64,000 nucleotides of DNA from Collinsella sp. (GCA_019419525.1 DXZU01000004.1:1-64000); one strand, 5' to 3'. Positions 17,251 to 27,528 are shown, counted from the stretch's first letter. Notes: generated by a model not told the origin, from the sequence alone. A program made the numbers and translations.

Positions 17251-20200
17251 CTACGAACGGCGGATAACCTCGGTCACGACCTCGGATACCGTGGCAATGT
17301 TCGTCGGGTTGACATTGTGGGGCAGGTCGTCCTCGGTACGAGCGCAAGCCAGACGCGTGCCGTCCACGCCGGCGATGGTGAGGGCTCGGCGGCTCGCCTC
17401 GAGCGCGGCGTAGGCATCGGTCTTGGCATAGGGCATCTCGAGCGCGCCACAATCGACATGGAACGACTTGCACACCTTGCTGACCAGGTTCATGATGCGG
17501 CGATCGCCCTTGAGCAGCTGCTGTTCGCCCTCAACCGTCACCACCGAAAGCCTACCGGCGCCGACGGATTCAAGATTGATGAAGAAGACGCCGCGGAGCT
17601 TATCGCGATGCGAAGCCAAGAAGGCCTTCATACCGGAGCCATCACAATCCGAGGCGCCCGTTGCCACAAACCAGATATCGTGACCGAGCAGCTCATCGTC
17701 GCCCATAGAAGCGACAGCCGAGAGCATATCTTCGGAAGAAGCGCCGTCGGAAGACGTAGCGCCGCCCTTCCAGCCATCGTTATCGTCCTCGAAATTATCC
17801 CACGAACCGATGCCGCGACCGGACTTCTTGGCATCGTAATCGTCTTCGACGCCCAGCCAGTCACTCATGCTGTCCTGTTCGTTTTTCTTTTTACGACCGA
17901 ACAGGCCGCCCAGGCCGCGCTTGCGAGACTTAGGTGCCGCAGGGGCGGGAGCCGAAATGGTCTCGATCGGCTGTGCGCCCGACGCAACGGGCATAGGAGG
18001 CGCAACGGGTGCCGATGTGGGTTCGGGACCCTGAGCGGTAGCAAAGGGGTCGTTGACCTGTGCGGAGGGATCGGGAAGGTCGAACAGCGACGTGCGAGAC
18101 GCAACGTTTGTCTGCTTCATCGACGGCAGCGACGGATCGGGGACCGAAGCCAGCGGAGACGAGGAGGGTGCAGGCGACGGTGCCGACGCCGGATCGGGAA
18201 CATTCATCTGCGGACGCGGCGATGCCTGGGAGGAAATCTGGGCCATAAGGGAATCGACCGTTTCGTCCTGGGTGGGAGCAACATCGGCAACCGTGGCACC
18301 GGAACCACTCGGGGCCGGCATGGTGAAAATCTGCGTGGAGTAAGGCCTCGACTCATCTGTCTCGGGGGCCTCGGAAACCGCAGGCACTTCCTCCTGCTCG
18401 ACCTCGGTCGAATCATCTTGCTCGGCTGCCGCGTATTGCTCTTCGTCACAGTTGGCCTCGACGGGCTCGTCCTCGGCGACATCTTCGATTTCGGCTGCGT
18501 CAATAGGCTCGTCATCGTCTGCCGCGTCGCCCTGCTCATCGGAAACAGGAAGGGGCTCGGCAATCGCGGTGCCTTGCTTTTCAAACGTTATCGTGGAATC
18601 GAACTGCGCGGCATCAAACGACATGGTGCTATCGACGTGCTGCTGAGCCTCAAAGGACGTTGTAGCTTCGGCGGCGTCGACAGGCACGGACTGCACAGCC
18701 TCGTTCTGCTCGAACTCTTGCGCCGCGCGCTCACGTGCCGCCTCGGCTGCCTGCTGCTGAGCGATAGCCTCCTGCTCGGCAGCCTCGCGTGCGGCAGCGC
18801 GCTTCTCCTCGAAATCGTCGACAAATTTCCTGCCCTTTGCAAGCGCACCCTTAAAGAAGTTGGAAGCGCTGGCGCCAATCGAAGAGAACGCGGATGCAAT
18901 ATCGGCATGGGGCGTTGCCGCGGGAATCTCGGCCGAGAAATCAGTATCGCTCTCGTAAGACACACGCCTCGGCTGTTCAACGCAATCGTCGTCAGACTCG
19001 TCCGCAACGTCTTGCGCCGGCGCGGCGGGAGCCAAAATGTCCAGTCCTGCCGCGGGATCGATCGCGGACACTGCCTCGGGCTCGGCAACGGCAGCGGTAA
19101 CCGCGGCAGACTCATCATCCACGGTGGCAACAGGCGCAGGCGCAGTCACGACGGGGGCAGGCTCGGGCTCAAACGTCGGCTCCTCGCCCTCCTCGTAATC
19201 GAGCGTGCAGGACTCGGGAAGCATTCCGAGCGCACGGATGGCATCCGAACCAAAGCGGATGTTGCCGGCGGCATTGCGATAGAGCTTGGGCTCGGGCTCG
19301 GCCGCGACAGGCTCCTCCGCCGGCTCGGCAGCGGGAACCTCGTCATTGAACTCTTCGGCCTGGACAGCCTGATTCTGATCCTCGGGCACAATGGCGCCAA
19401 TCAGCGTCTCGTCGGCAGACGCACCCTCAAAGCCCTCGATCTGCTCGTCGAAAGCCTCACCCTGTGCGGGCTCGGTCTGAGCGTCGGGAGCAGTCGGCTG
19501 ACCGAACTCGTCCTCGGCGTAGGTAGGCTCTTCGTACTCGATGGTGTTGCCGTAGTCGTTTTGCTGCTGGGCCGCGGCATACTCCGCCGCTGCGCGCGCC
19601 ATTTCTTCGGCACGACGCTTCTGCTCCCCAAAATAGGTATCGAACGGAACATCGTCGGGAAACTCGTTTTCGCCCTGGAAGGGAGCAACGTTGTCCATGA
19701 CGCCGAGCATGGCGGCGACAGAAGACTTGTTGCACACCGCGCCGGACGTATAGGGAAGAATGTGGCGGTTAGAGATGATGTTTGCCGCGTTGGCAAGTGC
19801 AACGAGGGAAGCGAGGATCGCGACAATCCACAGCAGAACCTTGAGCGCGCCGGGGAGCGGCAGGATACGCAGGATGGCAACGGCAGCGGGGGCAACCGTG
19901 GCAACTGGCAACAGCTTGGCGATGAGCGCACGATACGAAGCATAAGGCTCGCGGGCGAGCAGCTCAGCGCGGGGAGAGTCGTAGTGTGCGACAACGACCA
20001 CCGGGCGGTTGCGCGGAGACGCAAGCGGGCCCGAGGCCTTGTGGTAGGCGATGACATTTTGGCTCACGCCCGTCTTGCCCAGGCGCGAAACCACGGGGTG
20101 GCCCGTGCGCTCGAGCACGTAGAGCACGGCACCGACAATGGCCAGCAAGGTGCCGACCAAGCCGATACCGCCGCCGATGCCCATCAGCAGGGCGCCGGCA

Positions 20201-20397
20201 AACGCAAGGATGCCGGTAACGGCAAATGCCAATCTACTGGGCGCCGGGGCATTGAACTCCTGAACCTCGGGATCAAAGCCGTGGTTGCGGAAGATCTGAG
20301 CGATATCCTCGGCAGCCAAGCGCTCTTCTTCGCTGCATGCCGGCGTGATGCCGGTGTTCTGCAGCAGGTGGTTAATATAGTTCTGGGTGTTCGCCAT
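17251..20397 (-). CDS. M28-like peptidase domain split by long acidic insert
   Basis: 1048 residues. The N-terminal part (1-240) has an M28-type beginning, two hydrophobic helices at about 56-95, the metal-ligand-like motif VAHYDS (136-141), and two more helices at about 158-205. A roughly 660-residue stretch rich in Glu, Asp, Ala, Pro and Gln follows, with no visible domain. The C-terminal 144 residues complete the peptidase fold (INLESVGAG, KTDAYA, LPHNVNPTN). Several usual zinc ligands are changed: the Glu-Glu pair reads Ser-Asp, and the SDH-like motif lacks His. It may be inactive or act as a scaffold. The ATG at 20397 has GGAG 5 nt upstream. Longer starts up to 20547 lack a ribosome site. 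Confidence 0.7.
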   Translation of the reverse strand: MANTQNYINHLLQNTGITPACSEEERLAAEDIAQIFRNHGFDPEVQEFNAPAPSRLAFAVTGILAFAGALLMGIGGGIGLVGTLLAIVGAVLYVLERTGHPVVSRLGKTGVSQNVIAYHKASGPLASPRNRPVVVVAHYDSPRAELLAREPYASYRALIAKLLPVATVAPAAVAILRILPLPGALKVLLWIVAILASLVALANAANIISNRHILPYTSGAVCNKSSVAAMLGVMDNVAPFQGENEFPDDVPFDTYFGEQKRRAEEMARAAAEYAAAQQQNDYGNTIEYEEPTYAEDEFGQPTAPDAQTEPAQGEAFDEQIEGFEGASADETLIGAIVPEDQNQAVQAEEFNDEVPAAEPAEEPVAAEPEPKLYRNAAGNIRFGSDAIRALGMLPESCTLDYEEGEEPTFEPEPAPVVTAPAPVATVDDESAAVTAAVAEPEAVSAIDPAAGLDILAPAAPAQDVADESDDDCVEQPRRVSYESDTDFSAEIPAATPHADIASAFSSIGASASNFFKGALAKGRKFVDDFEEKRAAAREAAEQEAIAQQQAAEAARERAAQEFEQNEAVQSVPVDAAEATTSFEAQQHVDSTMSFDAAQFDSTITFEKQGTAIAEPLPVSDEQGDAADDDEPIDAAEIEDVAEDEPVEANCDEEQYAAAEQDDSTEVEQEEVPAVSEAPETDESRPYSTQIFTMPAPSGSGATVADVAPTQDETVDSLMAQISSQASPRPQMNVPDPASAPSPAPSSSPLASVPDPSLPSMKQTNVASRTSLFDLPDPSAQVNDPFATAQGPEPTSAPVAPPMPVASGAQPIETISAPAPAAPKSRKRGLGGLFGRKKKNEQDSMSDWLGVEDDYDAKKSGRGIGSWDNFEDDNDGWKGGATSSDGASSEDMLSAVASMGDDELLGHDIWFVATGASDCDGSGMKAFLASHRDKLRGVFFINLESVGAGRLSVVTVEGEQQLLKGDRRIMNLVSKVCKSFHVDCGALEMPYAKTDAYAALEASRRALTIAGVDGTRLACARTEDDLPHNVNPTNIATVSEVVTEVIRRS

Positions 20398-20595
20398 GTG
20401 CGCTCCACATCCATAATCCGACAAATAGGCCCAATGCATGCACATTAGAACCGTATATAGTCGAAAGTATACCCCGAGCGAGCGCAAACGACCGAATTCG
20501 GGCCATCTTAACGCCCCGAGCGGACAAGGATATAGCCTAATCTCCATATCGGACTAAAATCATGGCAGCAAACCACCTTCTCATGCGAGGACTCT

Positions 20596-21618
20596 ATGAC
20601 GGCAAGCGACGCGACCGCGACAATTAAAAAGGGGAATTCGGAGCCCAGTTTCGATAAAACGGCTCAGCGCATCCTCAATCTTTTCTTTGTGCTCAACAGC
20701 TCCCCCGAACCGCTGACGACCGAGCAGATCGTCTTGGATTCTGACCTGGGATATGGCTCGGGCAATATCGACTCGGATAAGCGCAAGTTTCGGCGCGATC
20801 GTGACAAACTGCTCGAACGCGGCATCTTAATCAAGGAGGTTCGCCCCGCCGGCGCGCAGGAGACCGAGGAAAGCTCATGGACAATCGACCGCGAGCACAC
20901 GTTTGCAGCAGGCGGCCTCATCACCGCAGACGACGCCGATATCCTGCTCAACGCTATCGACCAGACAATAGCGGCCGGCTCATCCACTTTTGCCGCGCCG
21001 CTTGCCGATATTCGTTCCAAGATTGCCTACCTCACCGGCAGGACGACGGCGGACGAAGCACCGATCCGCCGCTCTCCCACCGTCGATGCGGTATGGAGCG
21101 CCTTTGCCGAGCGATGCGCACTGCGATTTTTATATCAGAACGGACGCGGTGAGCAGAAAGAGCGTACCGTCTGCGTCTACGGCATGTTCGAGCGCGAGGG
21201 CGTTGCGTACTTCTGCGGCCTCGACAATGCCACCGACGACATCAGGACATTCCGCTGCGACCGTATCGTTCGCGCTTGGCGTCCTTCGAAGGCCTACGCC
21301 ATCCCTGCAGACTTCAATCTCAACGACTACCTGTTCTTTGAATTCGATTTTGCCGACCGCCCGCCCGTTGCGGCTACGTTCTCGTTCGCCCCGCAGACGC
21401 AGATCGATATGATCAACGGCCTCACGAGCGGGCGAGGTGAGCTCGCACACACCGATTCGGGATGGACTTGGACCGTTGACGTGCGCGATCTTGAAGCCGC
21501 CGCCTCATTTTGCATGGCCCACGCCATGGACGGCATGAGGCCCATGGCCCCCAAATCGCTCAAGCAGGCGTGGAACCACCTCATTAAAAGGACGGTGCAC
21601 GAGCATGCCCGTGCGTAA
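20596..21618 (+). CDS. WYL-domain transcriptional regulator (PafB/PafC-like, first)
   Basis: 340 residues. An N-terminal winged-helix region (about 22-80) is followed by a WYL-type domain (about 150-260) with RFLYQNGRGE and the ligand-pocket segment FRCDRIVRAW. The next gene, overlapping by 14 nt, encodes a second protein of the same type. Tandem WYL regulators in actinobacteria form the PafBC heterodimer, which activates DNA-repair genes. Assignment to PafBC is inference from arrangement; the proteasome genes that usually accompany it are not here. The ATG has GAGG 5 nt upstream. Confidence 0.82.
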   Translation: MTASDATATIKKGNSEPSFDKTAQRILNLFFVLNSSPEPLTTEQIVLDSDLGYGSGNIDSDKRKFRRDRDKLLERGILIKEVRPAGAQETEESSWTIDREHTFAAGGLITADDADILLNAIDQTIAAGSSTFAAPLADIRSKIAYLTGRTTADEAPIRRSPTVDAVWSAFAERCALRFLYQNGRGEQKERTVCVYGMFEREGVAYFCGLDNATDDIRTFRCDRIVRAWRPSKAYAIPADFNLNDYLFFEFDFADRPPVAATFSFAPQTQIDMINGLTSGRGELAHTDSGWTWTVDVRDLEAAASFCMAHAMDGMRPMAPKSLKQAWNHLIKRTVHEHARA

Positions 21619-22522
21619 ACTCACCAGCGAGCAGAGGCTCTCGCGCGCCATCGACATCATGGAGGCCCTCTACGCCGCCGGCGAGAGCGGCATGACACGA
21701 ACCGAGATTTGCAGTCGCTTTGACATCACGGGGGCGTCGCTCGACGAGATTCTCGAGATCGTCTCGACGCTCGCGGACCGAGAATCGGGTGCGCGTATCA
21801 TCTGCGAATGCCACGGCGAGCGCGTGGTCCTCACCGGTGACGCCGGGCGTGTACTACCGCTGCGCCTGAGTGCCGCCGAGGGCGCTGTGCTCAACCACGA
21901 ACTTGAATCGTTGGGGATCGAGCCCCAGGCGGCGGCTCGAATTCGACATGCTCTTCTACCCGAAGAGCTCGGCTATAACCAGCACGTCTTTGACACCGTC
22001 AACCACGGGTCGCACTGGCAGCAGCTGAGCTGCGCCATTCAGGACGGCGTTCGCTGTCGTATCTCGTATCGCTCGATGGACGATGCGCGGCCACGCGAGC
22101 GTCTGGTCGACCCCTTGCGCATTACAGCAAACGGCGACCAAACATATCTGATTGCCTGGGACATCGCGGTCGATGAGCAGCGCACCTATCGCATGGATAA
22201 AATCGAGGGACTCGCCTTGACGGAAGACTCCGTCGTGCCTCACGCACCGGACGTTGCATCCCTCCACGATTCCCTTGCCCGGACGCAGCGTAGCGCAAAG
22301 CTCTTGATGCCATTCGATATGGCGGAGCATCTGGACTGGGCCGGCATCACCCTAATCGAACGCAGCGGGACAGACATGGCAACGGTAACCGTACATTACG
22401 GCTCCGAGCGTTGGCTGCTGAGCCAGATAATCGCAGCGGGCGGAGCCATCCGCATCTTGGATGACCCCGCCCTGTCAAAGCGTCTGTGCGATATGGCAAA
22501 AACCCTCGTCTGTCCGCTTTAG
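21605..22522 (+). CDS. WYL-domain transcriptional regulator (PafB/PafC-like, second)
   Basis: 305 residues: an N-terminal helix-turn-helix (about 7-55, ending before TLADRE), a middle region, and a WYL domain (about 140-215) with CRISYRSMDD and the YRMDKIEGL segment. It overlaps the preceding WYL gene by 14 nt, so the pair is co-translated. Its stop overlaps the 3' end of the convergent dinG-like gene by 4 nt. The likely role is as partner of the preceding regulator. Target genes cannot be read from sequence. Confidence 0.82.
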   Translation: MPVRKLTSEQRLSRAIDIMEALYAAGESGMTRTEICSRFDITGASLDEILEIVSTLADRESGARIICECHGERVVLTGDAGRVLPLRLSAAEGAVLNHELESLGIEPQAAARIRHALLPEELGYNQHVFDTVNHGSHWQQLSCAIQDGVRCRISYRSMDDARPRERLVDPLRITANGDQTYLIAWDIAVDEQRTYRMDKIEGLALTEDSVVPHAPDVASLHDSLARTQRSAKLLMPFDMAEHLDWAGITLIERSGTDMATVTVHYGSERWLLSQIIAAGGAIRILDDPALSKRLCDMAKTLVCPL

Positions 22523-25413
22523 CGCCGCCGCTCGTGGCGTGCACGCCACAGCTGTAGATAGTGCCCGATCTGCGCCGATTCGATGCGCTGGTAGGAGCTC
22601 GTGGGCAGCGACGTTAAGAACTTCTTGCCATAGCCCTTCGTCACCAGGCGAGGATCCGCCAAGATCAGCACGCCGCTATCGGTCGACGAGCGAATCAAAC
22701 GCCCCGCGGCCTGCTTAACCTCGAGCACCGCCTCGGGCAGCGAATAGCGCGCCCATGCGCGGTCTTCGCGCAGGTTGCGCTCGCACGAGAGCGGGTCCGT
22801 GGGGCTCGAGAACGGCAACTTGGGAATGATGACGCAGCGCAGCGTCTCGCCGCTGGCATCAAACCCCTCCCAGAAGGCCTTGAGCGCAAAAAGCGACGAG
22901 GTCGGTTCGTTGATAAACCGGTCGCGCAGGCGACGAGGAGATGAGTTGCGCTGCTGGCAGTTGAGCTCCAGACCCGCACGGGCCATCTTGGGCTCAACGC
23001 GGGCGTATAGGTCCTCCATGTCGCGCCGATTGGTGAACAACGTGAGCACCGATCCGCCCATGGCAAGATGGGCGTCGACCAGTACGCGCTCGAGCGCCGT
23101 AAGATAGCTCTCACGATCGCGCGGATCGGGGATATCGCCCGCAACGACTACAGCCATGTTCGAATCAAAGTCGTAGCTCGAATCCAAGTGCAGCGATGAC
23201 GACGTTGAAGCACCGATGCGATCAAGGCCGACCGCATGGTTAAAGTGCTCAAAGCTTTTGGACACCGTCATGGTCGCCGAGGCAAAGATAGCCGTGTGAA
23301 CCTCGGGCAGCCACTCGGTTGCCAAGGCCTCGCCAATGTCGATGCGCTCTGCGGTCATCGACTCTCCGCCGGCACGCAGCCTGCGATTGACCTGCAACGA
23401 ATACACGTAGTGTTCATCGGTGCCATCAATGATGAGTTTGAGGTTCTCGGCCAGCTCGTGCAGGCGGCGCGAGATATCACCCAGGTCGACAACAACCTCG
23501 GGCTTGTCGGCGGCGACGGCTTGCACCAGCGCGTCGACGCTCTTGTCAGCTTGTTCCAATGCGTCGATGGCAGCGTAGGCCGACTGTAAGAAATCATGCC
23601 AGTCGTCAGATTCGCGCAGCTCGGGGCCAATCCATAGATTGGCATTGTCATAGCCCCCACGGGCACGGCGACCGAGCTCGCGAACGCCATCGAACACGCC
23701 GGCGATCGCCATGCTCGCGCGCGCAACCGTCGACGTCGCCTTGGCAGTAAGGCCCAGATAGAGCGTAGAGCCCTCGGAGGTTGCCAAATCACGGGAAACC
23801 TGGCTTAGCGCGCCGGTGCTCGAGCCACCCAGACGCTCAAACAGGACGCGTGATTCGTCCGCCGACACCACACGCGCCCACTGACGGCGCGCCTCGCGCT
23901 CGATGGAATGGGCCTCGTCGATTACCCAATGACGAATCGGAGGCAAAATCCTGCCCTCGGCCGCGACGTTGCGGAACAGCAGGGAATGGTTGGTGACCAC
24001 CACATCGGCATGCGCCGCACGACGGCGAGCGCCGTGGACCAAACATTTATCAGGGAAAAACGGGCAGAGGCGACGAGCGCACTCACGCGAGGCCGTCGTA
24101 AAGTCGGGGCGGTTGACGCTGCGCCAACGAATGCCAAGCGAGTCGAGGTCGCCATCGGCTGATTGGCAGACGTACGCCATAATGACCGCGACCGCCGTGA
24201 GCGTGTCCGCCGGATCGCGCTTGGTGGTGATCTCGACCTGGCCGCGGCTCATGCGCTCGAGCTTGCGCAGGCACGGATAGTGGTCATACCCCTTGAGAGC
24301 GCAAAATGACAGACCACCGTCCAGTTGCTCGGCAAGTTTTGGCAGCTCATGGTACATGAGCTGGTCGGCAAGATTGTTCGATTTGGTCGCAATACCAACC
24401 GTGATGTTGTTACGGCGTGCCGCCTCGGCAAAAGGCACCAGATAGGCCATCGATTTGCCGACGCCTGTGCCCGCCTCAATTACACGATGAGTGCCCGTGA
24501 CCAGCGCATCGCGGACCTCGAGCGCCATCGCGATCTGCTCATCACGCGGCTCGTAGGTGGGATACATGCGATTGACCAGGCCACCTGGCGCATAGTCTGC
24601 CTCAATCTCCTCACGACTCGACATCTTGAGAACCGGCAGTTCATCGGCGTCCACCCGATCGTCGGCGCGATCGGCCTTGAGAACGTCAGCACGAGCGGCG
24701 CTGAGAGAGAAGATAGAACCAGGGTTCTGCCCTGCCAAGAACGAGAAGATAGGACGATAGGACCAAGGCACGTCCGGATGCATGTCGGCTAGGCGCGCCA
24801 TGAGGCCCTGGGGCAAGTCGGTGAGCGCCACGAGCAACACGCGCCATACGCCACACAGGGCGTCGACGTCGGCATTGGCACGGTGTGATACCGAGTCGCA
24901 GCCAAACAGATCGGCCATAAAAGACAGCTTGTGAGAGGCCAGGCGCGGAAGCGCGATGCGCGACAGCGCCAGCGAATCGATCCAAATATCGCTCACGTTG
25001 ACGCCGCCTTTGACCGACTCGATAAACGAGCGGTCGAACGTGGCGTTGTGTGCGATCACCGGACAGCCACCGACAAAATCGGCGAGAGCGGCGACGGCCT
25101 CAACGGCCGACGGGGCATCTGCCACATCGGCATTTGTAATGCTCGTGAGCTCGGTAATCTCGGCGGGAATCAGCTGCTTGGGATGCACGAAGGTATCGAA
25201 GCGGTCGATGACCTCGCGGCCCGAAAGACGGGCCGCCGAGATCTCGATCAGCTCGTTGTCCTGCACCGAAAGACCCGTGGTCTCGGTATCGAGGACAATC
25301 ACATCTTCCTCGATAAGGCCGAAGGACTGCGTTTTGGCGCGGTCGGCAAGCGTGGCATAGGAGTCGATGACAAACTGCGGCGTTCCTGACGAAACCGCGT
25401 CCTCGATTAGCAT
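22519..25413 (-). CDS. dinG: DnaQ-DinG type exonuclease-helicase
   Basis: 964 residues. An N-terminal DEDDh exonuclease (about 35-205) shows DTETTGL, HNATFDRS and HRANADVD. It is followed by an XPD/DinG superfamily 2 helicase with Walker A GTGVGKS, DEAH box VIDEAHS and late helicase motifs near ALKAFWEGFD. Four cysteines between motifs I and II (PCLRK, then ECARRLC and KC) could hold an iron-sulfur cluster, as in DinG/XPD. It should unwind DNA 5'-3' and may trim ends in repair. It overlaps ddl by 7 nt. The fusion is known in Gram-positive bacteria. Confidence 0.92.
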   Translation of the reverse strand: MLIEDAVSSGTPQFVIDSYATLADRAKTQSFGLIEEDVIVLDTETTGLSVQDNELIEISAARLSGREVIDRFDTFVHPKQLIPAEITELTSITNADVADAPSAVEAVAALADFVGGCPVIAHNATFDRSFIESVKGGVNVSDIWIDSLALSRIALPRLASHKLSFMADLFGCDSVSHRANADVDALCGVWRVLLVALTDLPQGLMARLADMHPDVPWSYRPIFSFLAGQNPGSIFSLSAARADVLKADRADDRVDADELPVLKMSSREEIEADYAPGGLVNRMYPTYEPRDEQIAMALEVRDALVTGTHRVIEAGTGVGKSMAYLVPFAEAARRNNITVGIATKSNNLADQLMYHELPKLAEQLDGGLSFCALKGYDHYPCLRKLERMSRGQVEITTKRDPADTLTAVAVIMAYVCQSADGDLDSLGIRWRSVNRPDFTTASRECARRLCPFFPDKCLVHGARRRAAHADVVVTNHSLLFRNVAAEGRILPPIRHWVIDEAHSIEREARRQWARVVSADESRVLFERLGGSSTGALSQVSRDLATSEGSTLYLGLTAKATSTVARASMAIAGVFDGVRELGRRARGGYDNANLWIGPELRESDDWHDFLQSAYAAIDALEQADKSVDALVQAVAADKPEVVVDLGDISRRLHELAENLKLIIDGTDEHYVYSLQVNRRLRAGGESMTAERIDIGEALATEWLPEVHTAIFASATMTVSKSFEHFNHAVGLDRIGASTSSSLHLDSSYDFDSNMAVVVAGDIPDPRDRESYLTALERVLVDAHLAMGGSVLTLFTNRRDMEDLYARVEPKMARAGLELNCQQRNSSPRRLRDRFINEPTSSLFALKAFWEGFDASGETLRCVIIPKLPFSSPTDPLSCERNLREDRAWARYSLPEAVLEVKQAAGRLIRSSTDSGVLILADPRLVTKGYGKKFLTSLPTSSYQRIESAQIGHYLQLWRARHERRR

Positions 25414-26372
25414 GCAATGCCCGCTCGACGAAGGCCCATACGGATCAGGCTGTCACAGACCTGCGGGAACGTCATGTCGTCTGTGTGGCGAATCTCATCC
25501 GGATACAGCGACGTATCGGTCATGCCGGGAATGGTGTTGGTCTCGAGGATGACGGGGCCGTCCTCGCTCACGATAAAATCGCTGCGCGAGATGCCCAGGC
25601 AACCGAGGGCCTTGTGAGCAGCACAGGCAAGCTCCTGAGCGCGAGCGTAATTCTCGGGTGAAATCTGCGCCGGAATACGATGGATGTCCGTAGGGTCGAC
25701 ATACTTCACGTCCAGATCGTAGAACTCACAGTCCTCGGGCTTGCGAATTTCGACAATCGGCAGGGCGCGCACGTCGTCCTCGCCGTACACGCCGACGGTG
25801 ATCTCGGTACCCTCGATGCACTTCTCGACCAGCACTTTGTCGCCGTACTCAAACGCCTTGGCAATTGCCGCGGGCAGCTCGGAGGGCTCATGGACCAGGG
25901 AAATGCCATAGCTGGAACCGTTAACGGCCGGCTTCACAAAGCTGCGCTCGCCACAAACCTCGACGATATGATCGATATCGACTTCATCGCCCACCTCGAG
26001 CGCAAGGCCGGGGGCAATGGGAATGCCCGCCTTGGCGTACAGGAGCTTAGAGACCTCTTTGTCGGCACCGCAGGCGCTAGCAAGCACGCCCGAGGCCGTG
26101 TAGGGGATACCCAGGGTCTCCATGGCGCCCTGCATGGCACCATCCTCGCCGCCGGCACCGTGCATGGCGATAAACGCCACGTCAAAGCCGCCGGTTGCCA
26201 TGGTTACCATAAAGTCATCAGCGGCCGTATCGAGCAGCTCCACCGAGGTGTAGCCGGCTTCCTTCAGTGCCACCACAACGTTCTTTCCCGAATTGAGCGA
26301 GATCTCGCGCTCAGCGGAATGACCGCCCGCCAAGACCGCTACGTGCATGTTCTCTAGGCTTTTACCCGGCAT
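25407..26372 (-). CDS. ddl: D-alanine--D-alanine ligase
   Basis: 321 residues. An ATP-grasp enzyme making the D-Ala-D-Ala dipeptide for peptidoglycan. Motifs are the N-terminal AGGHSAEREIS, the HGAGGEDG segment, KPAVNGSSYGIS, VEKCIEGTEITVG and the metal-binding ETNTIPGMT. The final motif suggests a normal D-Ala ligase rather than a resistance-type D-Lac ligase. The ATG has GAGGAG 7 nt upstream. The gene overlaps the dinG-like gene, a pairing with no obvious functional link. Confidence 0.95.
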   Translation of the reverse strand: MPGKSLENMHVAVLAGGHSAEREISLNSGKNVVVALKEAGYTSVELLDTAADDFMVTMATGGFDVAFIAMHGAGGEDGAMQGAMETLGIPYTASGVLASACGADKEVSKLLYAKAGIPIAPGLALEVGDEVDIDHIVEVCGERSFVKPAVNGSSYGISLVHEPSELPAAIAKAFEYGDKVLVEKCIEGTEITVGVYGEDDVRALPIVEIRKPEDCEFYDLDVKYVDPTDIHRIPAQISPENYARAQELACAAHKALGCLGISRSDFIVSEDGPVILETNTIPGMTDTSLYPDEIRHTDDMTFPQVCDSLIRMGLRRAGIAC

Positions 26373-26457
26373 GGGCAGACTCCTCCTCTATAATTTCTGC
26401 AGCTGATACCATATTGTAGCGATACCCTCTACGTTTCCCCAAAATCGAAAGGCTTCC

Positions 26458-27510
26458 ATGAATCCCAGGACTAAATCTCAGGACATTCGCGACTTGAGCC
26501 AAAACGATATTCGCGAGCTCGTGGCCGAACTTGGCCAGCCCGCGTTCCGCGCGAAGCAGCTCATTGAATGGGTCTTCGAGAAGAACGTTTGTTCGTTTGA
26601 CGATATGACCAACATTCCCAAGGCTTTCCGCGAGCAGCTTAAAGAGGCTTTTGCCTTTGACACGCCCACTGAACTCACCAAGCAGGTTTCCAAAGATGGC
26701 TCGCGCAAGTATCTGCTCGAATACCACGACGGCGTTTCCGTCGAGACTGTCGGCATGCCCCGTCGTAACAAGCTTTCCGTCTGCGTTTCCACCCAGGCAG
26801 GCTGCGGCATGGGCTGTGCCTTTTGCGCTACCGGTCTCAACGGCCTCAAGCGCTCTCTGACCGCTCAAGAGATCGTCGACCAGGTGCTTCATGTATCCAA
26901 CGACTTTGGCGAGCGTGCCACAAGCGTTGTCTTCATGGGCCAGGGCGAGCCGTTTGCCAACTACGACGAGGTTCTCAAGGCATTGCGTATCCTCAACGAC
27001 CCCGATGGCATCGGTATCGGCGCTCGTCACCTCACCGTCTCTACCAGCGGCGTTATTCCCGGTATTCGCAAATTTGCCGATATCCCCGAGCAGTTCACGC
27101 TTGCCGTTTCCCTGCATTCCGCCATCCAATCGACGCGCAATAAGCTCATGCCCGGTGTTAAGAAGTACACGCTGCTTCGCCTTCACGAGGCGCTTCAGCT
27201 CTACACTGAGAAGACTGGCCGCCGCCCGACCTATGAGTATGCCATGATCGAAGGCGTCAACGATACGAATCCCGAGATGCAGGCACTCTGCGACTTCTGC
27301 GAGGGAACGCTGTGCCACGTTAACCTGATTCAACTTAACGACATCGAGGGCAGCCCGCTCAAGCCGTCGCCGATTCATAAGGTTGAGGATCTTCAGCGTC
27401 GTCTTGAGTCCCGTGGCATCGAGACCACGATTCGTAACTCCCGTGGTAACGATATTGACGCCGCTTGCGGACAGCTGAAACAGCGCTTTAAAGTTCAGAA
27501 GAACGCATAG
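26458..27510 (+). CDS. rlmN: 23S rRNA (A2503-C2)-methyltransferase RlmN
   Basis: 350 residues. A radical-SAM enzyme that methylates C2 of A2503 in 23S rRNA and some tRNAs. The CxxxCxxC cluster is Cys116, Cys120 and Cys123 (in AGCGMGCAFCATG). The MGQGEP motif, the VSLH segment and the resolving Cys near the C-terminus (DAACGQL) are present. The N-terminal helical region resembles other RlmN proteins, and the size is typical. It is plus-stranded and transcribed alone, ending at a strong terminator that follows a parS-like site. Confidence 0.96.
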   Translation: MNPRTKSQDIRDLSQNDIRELVAELGQPAFRAKQLIEWVFEKNVCSFDDMTNIPKAFREQLKEAFAFDTPTELTKQVSKDGSRKYLLEYHDGVSVETVGMPRRNKLSVCVSTQAGCGMGCAFCATGLNGLKRSLTAQEIVDQVLHVSNDFGERATSVVFMGQGEPFANYDEVLKALRILNDPDGIGIGARHLTVSTSGVIPGIRKFADIPEQFTLAVSLHSAIQSTRNKLMPGVKKYTLLRLHEALQLYTEKTGRRPTYEYAMIEGVNDTNPEMQALCDFCEGTLCHVNLIQLNDIEGSPLKPSPIHKVEDLQRRLESRGIETTIRNSRGNDIDAACGQLKQRFKVQKNA

Positions 27511-27528
27511 GGGAGTCGCACTCCAAAA

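Noticed and set aside
17206..20448. A 1080-codon open frame on the plus strand
   Set aside because: It is antisense to the M28-like gene, has a composition forced by GC-rich third positions of the real gene, and encodes no recognisable domain.
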